In this document: in pieces, positions 57,776-62,908 of the stretch | Position numbering within the stretch: the first letter of the stretch is position 1 | How the letters are laid out: each line of letters begins with the position of its first letter | IMG/VR virus record: IMGVR_UViG_3300046724_000647 | Span: 1 to 62,908 of that record | Strand: one strand, 5' to 3' | From: a virus | Length of the DNA: 62,908 nt | The notes under the pieces: model-generated | What the model saw: only the letters and a program-made list of their open reading frames with translations | Told to the model about the DNA's origin: nothing | Databases searched by the model: none | Program-made: the position numbers and the translations under genes

Positions 57776-57981
57776 CTTCCAGCCCCCTGTTGATTTCCAA
57801 CTTCGACGCCTTCGTTATAGGCTTCGTTCATCCGTTCGCAGATGTATTCAGCCTGTTCTTTGTCTCCGAAGTCAGTGCTGATATGGGTGTCTTTATCGGT
57901 ATCGAGTACAGTCCAAAATCCGCCTTCGTTACAGGTCGGACATGGCTTCTTGGTTTCCTCTACGATGTAGCGTTCGTTCAT
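57772..57981 (-). CDS. Small zinc-knuckle protein, 69 residues
   Basis: Starts MNERYIVEETKKPCPTCNEG (CxxC) and ends in an acidic helix EYICERMNEAYNEGVEVG. Coupled by ATGA at both ends. Function unknown. Confidence 0.55.
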   Translation of the reverse strand: MNERYIVEETKKPCPTCNEGGFWTVLDTDKDTHISTDFGDKEQAEYICERMNEAYNEGVEVGNQQGAGR

Positions 57982-58718
57982 AGGATTTGTAATGCCCTCG
58001 CCCACGGAATCATGGCCGCGTCTTTTCCCGTTTCCGGATCGGTGTATCCCCCCGACAGGTGCAGGATGCAGGGCCACCTTCCCGTGACCCGGTTGTAGAG
58101 CCGCGGTGTGGGCTCGGTCATTTTCTCTGGCCCGACGGTATCCATGATTTTTGCGTTCACATCCGACACTTGGAAGATGTCGCACCCGCTGTCCAGTTTC
58201 GGACGGAACCAGCCTTGCCGCCAGCCCCTGTAGTATTCGAAACAATCATCACCGGTGAGCCCATCCTGCGACAGCATCCGTTCGAAAGCTTCGATCATCG
58301 CCGGAATCTCGGCAATCATCCCACCGCGGTTTGGATATCGATATGGAATGGATTCGTCAAAGCAGCCGACGTACTTCGACATGTCCGATTCGTTGCCAAG
58401 GCCGATGTATGCAGACATCAGGATCGGTGGTGCTCCCAGTTTCTGGTACTTCTCGACTATTTCCGTCCATGGAGCACAAAGGAAGGCATCCCAGGAATCG
58501 CTAAAACAGTAATGGGAGTAATCGTTGACGATGGTTTTCAGGAAATCCAACTGCATATCCATCATCATTCGTCGGTAACCTTGAAACGCCTGTGTTCCGA
58601 CGCCATACAGTAGTGGTTCGACTCCAAACTTCTCGCACGAACGAAGAAAAATCCATAACTTGCGCCGCGCCTCTTCTTCGGTCGGCCACACTCCGGCGGT
58701 GACAAGGGCCATCTTCAT
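57978..58718 (-). CDS. PLOD-like glycosyltransferase candidate
   Basis: The 246-residue product begins MALVTAGVWPTEEEARRKLW. It contains HYCFSDSWDAFLCAPWTEI, where an acidic DSWDA replaces the usual DxD. PYRYPNRGGMIAEIPAMIEA and GDDCFEYYRGW then KLDSGCDIFQ form a pattern like lysyl-hydroxylase-type glycosyltransferase domains. It probably adds hexose to a protein or glycan. Family assignment is tentative. Confidence 0.5.
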   Translation of the reverse strand: MKMALVTAGVWPTEEEARRKLWIFLRSCEKFGVEPLLYGVGTQAFQGYRRMMMDMQLDFLKTIVNDYSHYCFSDSWDAFLCAPWTEIVEKYQKLGAPPILMSAYIGLGNESDMSKYVGCFDESIPYRYPNRGGMIAEIPAMIEAFERMLSQDGLTGDDCFEYYRGWRQGWFRPKLDSGCDIFQVSDVNAKIMDTVGPEKMTEPTPRLYNRVTGRWPCILHLSGGYTDPETGKDAAMIPWARALQIL

Positions 58719-59227
58719 GAAGCCTTCTTTCGTTTATTGAGGCGCTGTTCTTCCCACGTTGCCCATTTGCAATTCCCCGGTTCGTAGTTGCCGTTTACCA
58801 GAACGCGTTCGATCGTCCAGTTAGATTCCGGTTTTGGTCCGATGTCCGAAATGAAGTTCTGAAACGAATGTAGCCATCTTTCGCACACTGTAATTCCACG
58901 GCCACCGTAATATTTGTAAGCTTTGTTTTTGGGATTCGTGCATCGAGCGATCATTCCGGCCCACGAATAGTACTCGGTACTCATGACGCCATCAGAGCAG
59001 TGTCCATGCTTCCGCTTGCCCTTTTTGATTAAAGCGATCTTCTGACAACCGCAGCTTTTGACATTCCCAGACTGTAAGTCACCGCCCCGATGGATCATTT
59101 CGCTTCCACAGACGCAACGGCATCTCCATACCGTTCCAGTGAATTTCATTTCTGGCGTGCGGGGTAACTGTGAAACCACAAACAGTGAACCGAATGTCTG
59201 TCCTTTTAACTGAAGGGCTCTATTCAT
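58715..59227 (-). CDS. Homing-endonuclease-like protein (GGRGI/NCKWAT family)
   Basis: The 170-residue product contains CRCVCGSEMIHRGGDLQSGN with a CGC zinc-like motif, then YYSWAGMIARCTNPKNKAYK, GGRGITVCERW and GNYEPGNCKWATWEEQRLNK. I recognise this set from freestanding phage genes inserted between others. It sits between two glycosyltransferases with ATGA coupling. Nuclease activity is inferred. Confidence 0.6.
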   Translation of the reverse strand: MNRALQLKGQTFGSLFVVSQLPRTPEMKFTGTVWRCRCVCGSEMIHRGGDLQSGNVKSCGCQKIALIKKGKRKHGHCSDGVMSTEYYSWAGMIARCTNPKNKAYKYYGGRGITVCERWLHSFQNFISDIGPKPESNWTIERVLVNGNYEPGNCKWATWEEQRLNKRKKAS

Positions 59228-59906
59228 TGAACACGACCTTCCCTTGCAATCCGTTGGCTTCTATCAGCCTGTCGTTTTGCTCCTTTAATTGGTCGTAACC
59301 GACGATCCTTTCGCCTCGACTGTTTACCAGTCCCGTATGAATGACCATGTGTGGGTTCGAAACCGCAAAGTCGTAACCGAGATTTCTGGCGCGAGAACAG
59401 AATTCGAAATCTTCGCTTCCCGATGGTCCCCCAGGTTCCTGCCAGTAGCCAATCTCATCGAATGAGGTCCAGCGCATAACCATTGCAACCGAACTGATTA
59501 GTAGTGGAAACCTAGCAAAATCGACTGCCTCCCGGGGCTCTTCTATGTTGAATGGATGGCCATACGGACTCATGATTGTTCGATCCAGGCGATCCGCAAT
59601 TTCCTGAATGACGCGGTCCCAGTGCTTGAGAAAAAAGCAATCATCGTCAGCGAACATTACCAAATCCTGTCGGCGGTACTTCGGAATGGATCCGGCGCCG
59701 ATGTTGCGCGCGGCCGAAGCGCCCTGTGCCTTGGTGTTGTGGATGACCGTCGATCCAATCGTGAACATTTCTGGATACAGCGGATCTCCATCGCCGACCA
59801 GAGTGAGCGTATGGTTTTCCCAGACGTCGGCATTATCAACAAGGCTTGAAATTGTTTGCCAAAGCAGGTCTTTCCGTTTGCCAGTACTGATTATTACGAT
59901 GTTCAT
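59220..59906 (-). CDS. GT2-family glycosyltransferase, 228 residues
   Basis: MNIVIISTGKRKDLLWQTIS then a LTLVGDGDPLYPEMF segment, LVMFADDDCFFLKHWDRVI (DDD acid motif) and GGPSGSEDFEFCSRARNLGY. These are the donor, metal and acceptor parts of GT-A fold GT2 enzymes. ATGA coupled to the small gene upstream. Confidence 0.8.
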   Translation of the reverse strand: MNIVIISTGKRKDLLWQTISSLVDNADVWENHTLTLVGDGDPLYPEMFTIGSTVIHNTKAQGASAARNIGAGSIPKYRRQDLVMFADDDCFFLKHWDRVIQEIADRLDRTIMSPYGHPFNIEEPREAVDFARFPLLISSVAMVMRWTSFDEIGYWQEPGGPSGSEDFEFCSRARNLGYDFAVSNPHMVIHTGLVNSRGERIVGYDQLKEQNDRLIEANGLQGKVVFNE

Positions 59907-60124
59907 TCTTCCCAAAAACTTTCTACTTTAGATTCGGTGGCTCCGCGGTGAACCTTCAGCCAGTCGATGAATGTCAGGTAGTCCTCTTTGTCTCTGTCCA
60001 GTTGTCTGTACCACGACCGATAGTCGAGATAAGCGGCATCCATACTCAGATCGTCCGGAACGTCCACCATGTCCGCGCTGGCATCGGTCCAATCGCCACC
60101 GCCCTTTATCAACACACTTTTCAT
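59903..60124 (-). CDS. Hypothetical acidic protein, 73 residues
   Basis: ATGA coupled at both ends. SVLIKGGGDWTDASADMVDV then charged helices (YRQLDRDKEDYLTFIDWLKV). Function unknown. Confidence 0.5.
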   Translation of the reverse strand: MKSVLIKGGGDWTDASADMVDVPDDLSMDAAYLDYRSWYRQLDRDKEDYLTFIDWLKVHRGATESKVESFWEE

Positions 60125-60678
60125 TTCCGGATGATGACCAACCCGTCATCCCTCCCCTTTTCGCCCTGCCAGAATTCGCCGCCAAACTCATTGACCAGCA
60201 AGGCGCCGTACTGCGGCCAGACGTCCTCGATGACATACAGCGTTCCCACGGGCATGTAGGGAACAAAGAAGTCCGCCGTGGTTCTCTGGTGTTCGTATTC
60301 GTGGGAACCGTCGTCGATGATCACGTCCGGAAATCGCTTGCACATGTAAGCCACCCGCAACAGGTCGATCTCTACGGTCTGGTCGCAAACGATCGACTGG
60401 ATCCGCCCTTCGTTGACCAGCGTGTCTTCTCGAATGTCGCACGCGAAAATCTTGGCGTCGGGAAAGTACTCCTCCCACATGTGGAGACTTGACCCGTGGA
60501 CATACGCCAGACTCCCTAGGAACGGCTGCATCAGGTCTTTGTAGCCGATGCCGAACTCGAGCAACGTTTCCACCTTGCGGTCCTTGAACAACTCCTCGTA
60601 TTTCGGCAAATAGGAGTGCCAATACAGTTTGTCGCTGTGGTACTTCTGGCCCAATTCCATCAGTGTCGGCTTCATCAT
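60121..60678 (-). CDS. Class I methyltransferase-like, 185 residues
   Basis: TLLEFGIGYKDLMQPFLGSL is motif I, IFACDIREDTLVNEGRIQSI motif II, and FPDVIIDDGSHEYEHQRTTA the IDDGSH signature of Methyltransf_24-type enzymes. It acts presumably on a sugar. The first enzyme gene of the island in transcription order. Confidence 0.75.
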   Translation of the reverse strand: MMKPTLMELGQKYHSDKLYWHSYLPKYEELFKDRKVETLLEFGIGYKDLMQPFLGSLAYVHGSSLHMWEEYFPDAKIFACDIREDTLVNEGRIQSIVCDQTVEIDLLRVAYMCKRFPDVIIDDGSHEYEHQRTTADFFVPYMPVGTLYVIEDVWPQYGALLVNEFGGEFWQGEKGRDDGLVIIRK

Positions 60679-60884
60679 TTCCTCTTGAAACTCTTTCTCC
60701 CTGGGCAGGTTCCCCAGTGGTTTTCGAATTCGCCCTTCTCATCCGGCATGTCGAACGGCATCCAGGATCCGTTCGGCGTCACGTACCACTGAATCTGTGC
60801 CGGGCATCCACGGCACTTTCCCTGAGTGCTGTACCTGTACTTCGCGGCCTCGAGCCCCTCTCTAGTCTTTGGTAGTGCTGCCAT
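60675..60884 (-). CDS. Cys-containing protein, 69 residues
   Basis: MAALPKTREGLEAAKYRYST then CRGCPAQIQWYVTPNGSW and a distant CPGRKSF. This fits a zinc-ribbon-like C-x2-C...C. The start at 60884 is favoured over an upstream GTG. ATGA overlap follows. Confidence 0.55.
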   Translation of the reverse strand: MAALPKTREGLEAAKYRYSTQGKCRGCPAQIQWYVTPNGSWMPFDMPDEKGEFENHWGTCPGRKSFKRK

Positions 60885-61062
60885 CTGGACTCTCAATCCG
60901 CCGGCCGTAGAGCCCGTTGGGACGTTCGTCGTATTCCACGTCGTCCTCAGTCGGCCCGATGCACGGACATTCCGCGAAGTCGGTTTTGCAGACAGGACAG
61001 TTGCCGTCCTCGTCGCATTCGAAACTGAATACGACTTTTTCCCATTCGGGTTCTTTGGCCAT
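60862..61062 (-). CDS. Zinc-binding protein, 66 residues
   Basis: Contains FSFECDEDGNCPVCKTDFAE then CPCIGPTEDDV with five cysteines. TAATG overlap with the previous gene. It overlaps the next gene by 23 nt. Function unknown. Confidence 0.55.
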   Translation of the reverse strand: MAKEPEWEKVVFSFECDEDGNCPVCKTDFAECPCIGPTEDDVEYDERPNGLYGRRIESPDGSTTKD

Positions 61063-61742
61063 TACTTTCCTCCGCGTCGTCCACCTTTAGGCTTGTTGAT
61101 GTGACTGGCGTCGTCGTTCTCGTCGGGCGCCGCAGCTTCGGCCGGCGTCTTCAGTTTCGCGATATACGCCACTTCGCCGACCGCGCCACCGCGGTCTTTC
61201 TCGCAGAAGTAGTTCTCATGTTCGTCCATGCAGATCGCGACGTCGTCGCACACCGAACAGATCGCCTGTTCCCCGGTGGGCAACTTCATTTGCATGTCCT
61301 CGAACGTGAGGAACAGTTTCTCCTGGTAGAACTTCTCGATCATGTCCATGGAAAGGCTGTTCATGGGAACTTCGGCGCGGAACTCCAGTGTGAAGTTCGG
61401 ATCGTCCGGGTAAATCTTGCGCGCAATCAGGTTCGATATCTGAACCCGCTCCATCATCGTGGCGTACTTCTCCATGGCCGGATCGTCGCTGGGCCGCATC
61501 TCCATCAGTTGCAGGGGGATCTTGCCGATGTTGAAATGCGGCAGATCCATTTCCTGAATCGGGTGTGGCGCGCCGGCTGTATCGAAGGTGAACAGTAGGT
61601 CGGCAATCACCGGCGACAACTCCGCAGCCAGAGCATGTCGGAATGGCGTGATGTAGAAGGTGAAGCGGACTCTTTTGTCTTCTCCCCGTCCTTCGACGGA
61701 AGCTTTCTGCATGAACACGGGCACGTTTGGCGTGCGGAACAT
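61062..61742 (-). CDS. Hypothetical protein, 226 residues
   Basis: The N-terminal 190 residues are mixed alpha/beta (RVRFTFYITPFRHALAAEL, NFTLEFRAEVPMNSLSMDM). A Cys region CSVCDDVAICMDEHENYFC follows, then a Pro/Ala/Lys tail ending KGGRRGGK. AAGGAGAG precedes the ATG. No family recognised. Confidence 0.55.
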   Translation of the reverse strand: MFRTPNVPVFMQKASVEGRGEDKRVRFTFYITPFRHALAAELSPVIADLLFTFDTAGAPHPIQEMDLPHFNIGKIPLQLMEMRPSDDPAMEKYATMMERVQISNLIARKIYPDDPNFTLEFRAEVPMNSLSMDMIEKFYQEKLFLTFEDMQMKLPTGEQAICSVCDDVAICMDEHENYFCEKDRGGAVGEVAYIAKLKTPAEAAAPDENDDASHINKPKGGRRGGK

Positions 61743-61753
61743 AGGTACTCTCC

Positions 61754-62191
61754 TTAAATGTGTTTCGATTGCGCGACTTCAGTGCGCCTCTTAGCTGCGG
61801 ACTTTGCTCCGGCTGGCTGGACGATGTGTATCAAATCGATCAATGCTTTCAGTCGTCCGTCTTCGAGCATGTGACAGCGGCGGCATAAAAATTCGACATT
61901 CGTAGCGTCATTATTCCCAGTGTTTCCGTCTTTGTGATGTCGATCCATTGCCGGCTTATCGCATCGTTGGCATTGGCCGAGATTCTTGAACCTGTACTGC
62001 GCTCGATTTCGACCTGTGGCCGCGGTAATCGAACCAGTTTTCCACATCGGATTACTTGCCCCGAACTTCGAACAAGCGCGTGAGCAGAAACGCTGATACC
62101 GCTTTCCAGTTCGTTTTGCGTCGGCAGAGTTCAACTGAAATGGCAATTCACACCAAATGCAGACGCGGACAACGTTTGGGAGTTTCCTCAT
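61754..62191 (-). CDS. HNH endonuclease with zinc knuckles
   Basis: Starts at an ATG preceded by GACGAGAGC. An N-terminal zinc site (VCIWCELPFQL then FCSRACSKFGASNP) precedes the HNH fold (QCQRCDKPAMDRHHKDGN, NVEFLCRRCHMLEDGR). It is a freestanding or homing-type nuclease coupled by ATGA to the gene upstream. Confidence 0.75.
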   Translation of the reverse strand: MRKLPNVVRVCIWCELPFQLNSADAKRTGKRYQRFCSRACSKFGASNPMWKTGSITAATGRNRAQYRFKNLGQCQRCDKPAMDRHHKDGNTGNNDATNVEFLCRRCHMLEDGRLKALIDLIHIVQPAGAKSAAKRRTEVAQSKHI

Positions 62192-62382
62192 TCTGCTCTC
62201 GTCTTTTTTGCGTTTATAGCCTGAACGCACTGACCATATGGGACCAGAGTCGCCTTATGTCTCGGATTTCGACCACCCGGCTGAAGAGACTGGAGGGTAA
62301 GTAAACAAAAACTACACATCCCCGTGTCTTCGTACTTCGAAGCGGCATCCCCGCTCAACCCCAGAGCCATCTTTTTCTTCAT
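62188..62382 (-). CDS. Cys-containing protein, 64 residues
   Basis: TAATG overlap with the upstream stop. Product MKKKMALGLSGDAASKYEDT followed by a CSFCLL knuckle and a basic tail. Function unknown. Confidence 0.5.
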   Translation of the reverse strand: MKKKMALGLSGDAASKYEDTGMCSFCLLTLQSLQPGGRNPRHKATLVPYGQCVQAINAKKTRAE

Positions 62383-62606
62383 TACAACTTCTTCCCCTTG
62401 CGTAGTCCCTTTTCGTTGATATCCGCCAACCACTTCAATTGGCCGCGGGAAACATAGGTACGTTCGTACCGTCGACTGAATCTTGCAATTTGACCAGAGA
62501 AGAAATGTGCGGACGATGCAGCTTTAAAGGTGGCGCCGGCATCCAACTTCTTTCGGATCGACAGGTAATGTTCGTACCCTTTCGCGGATCGTTCGTCGTC
62601 AGTCAT
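62382..62606 (-). CDS. Basic hypothetical protein, 74 residues
   Basis: ATGA coupled to the 58-residue gene upstream. Helical with basic residues (RQ..RRYERTYVSRGQLKW, then DINEKGLRKGKKL). Possibly nucleic-acid binding; function unknown. Confidence 0.5.
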   Translation of the reverse strand: MTDDERSAKGYEHYLSIRKKLDAGATFKAASSAHFFSGQIARFSRRYERTYVSRGQLKWLADINEKGLRKGKKL

Positions 62607-62779
62607 AAGGCTTTACTGGACGGCCATCCCTTCGCAACCGATTCCTCAGTTAGATAACCGCCCAGCGCAACCTGAAGGATCGGCCAGCGTTCCTGCCAAT
62701 AATAGTCCCGCTGGCCTCTCCCACGCGAAACACCGGAGACATCCCCCGGCGATTCCCCCTTAGAAGAAGGGAATGTCAT
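62603..62779 (-). CDS. 58-residue hypothetical protein
   Basis: The ATG at 62779 overlaps the stop of the membrane-protein gene that crosses the join as ATGA. Product MTFPSSKGESPGDVSGVSRG, then an aromatic middle and a helix LGGYLTEESVAK. The frame is open upstream into a longer start at 62851, but that lies inside the other gene. Function unknown. Confidence 0.55.
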   Translation of the reverse strand: MTFPSSKGESPGDVSGVSRGRGQRDYYWQERWPILQVALGGYLTEESVAKGWPSSKAL

Positions 62780-62908
62780 CTCGTCCACTTCAGATACTCC
62801 CCGTGGAGAACCCACGTCGCGAACGCCGCAAACAGAATCCAGGTCCACCACGGCGTGGTTGCCAGGATATGCTTGCCGTCCATGATCGGCCGGATCCGTT
62901 GTGGTCGT
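62776..62908 (-). CDS. Membrane-protein gene crossing the join (partial copy)
   Basis: This is the 3' end, with the stop at 62776-62778, of the gene whose start is at 138. Only the circular join gives the complete 47-residue frame. The ATGA overlap with the next gene lies at 62776-62779. Confidence 0.7.
   Translation of the reverse strand, partial: RPQRIRPIMDGKHILATTPWWTWILFAAFATWVLHGEYLKWTR
62782..62908. repeat. Terminal direct repeat, right copy
   Basis: Identical to positions 1-127; see the left copy. Confidence 0.95.

Overview
The window is a complete genome of a lytic, podovirus-like tailed bacteriophage. The first 127 bases are repeated exactly as the last 127 (1-127 = 62782-62908), and a small membrane-protein gene reads unbroken across the join. 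The molecule is therefore a circular contig of about 62,781 bp (circularly permuted or circularised), closed by an assembly overlap. I see no integrase, excisionase or partition genes. No tail sheath or classical tape-measure gene is visible. The head/connector/internal-virion gene order fits a short-tailed phage. The host cannot be named. A 37-residue protein that looks like a bare PEP-CTERM sorting signal, and several Ig-like secreted or tail proteins, point to a Gram-negative, PEP-CTERM-bearing environmental bacterium (inference).

Layout. (1) 4599 down to 1, continuing through the join to 51216, is one very long minus-strand gene train. It starts with a recombination module (PD-(D/E)XK exonuclease, annealing-protein candidate, RecF/Rad50-like ATPase), passes small proteins around the join, then runs through zinc proteins and an island of glycosyltransferases and SAM methyltransferases interleaved with homing-endonuclease-type genes. 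(2) 4690-8756 plus: small HTH regulator, an O-like replication initiator carrying four iterons inside its gene (candidate origin), a helicase-loader-like protein overlapping it by 149 nt, HNH nuclease, RuvC-like resolvase, a secreted Ig-like protein. (3) 12518-8823 minus: microprotein, DUF932 protein, a beta-sliding-clamp-like protein and small genes, ending at a hairpin shared with region 2. (4) 12519-13866: divergent control regions and a 740-bp palindrome-rich stretch without a convincing gene. (5) 13867-22832 plus: HTH regulator, a DNA methyltransferase with a G9 tract that puts its N-terminus out of frame, then about 30 tightly coupled small genes, many with zinc-binding cysteines. (6) 22841-51424 plus: terminase (interrupted by a probable 286-nt intron), portal (5' end captured by an HNH-AP2 gene), scaffold candidate, capsid, decoration proteins, connectors, lysis genes (holin-like, M15 endolysin), fibres, internal virion proteins and a second Fe-S/PD-(D/E)XK-like protein.

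How it works together. The phage appears to bring its own origin, initiator, loader and a clamp-like factor but no polymerase or helicase that I can recognise, so it probably uses host replisome enzymes. The recombination module would serve concatemer formation and repair. The glycosyl/methyl-transferase island probably decorates virion or host surface sugars. Genes are translationally coupled through ATGA, GTGA, TTGA and TAATG stop/start overlaps, and these were used to choose most starts. Eight HNH or homing-type genes shape the genome, two of them lying inside or beside essential structural genes.
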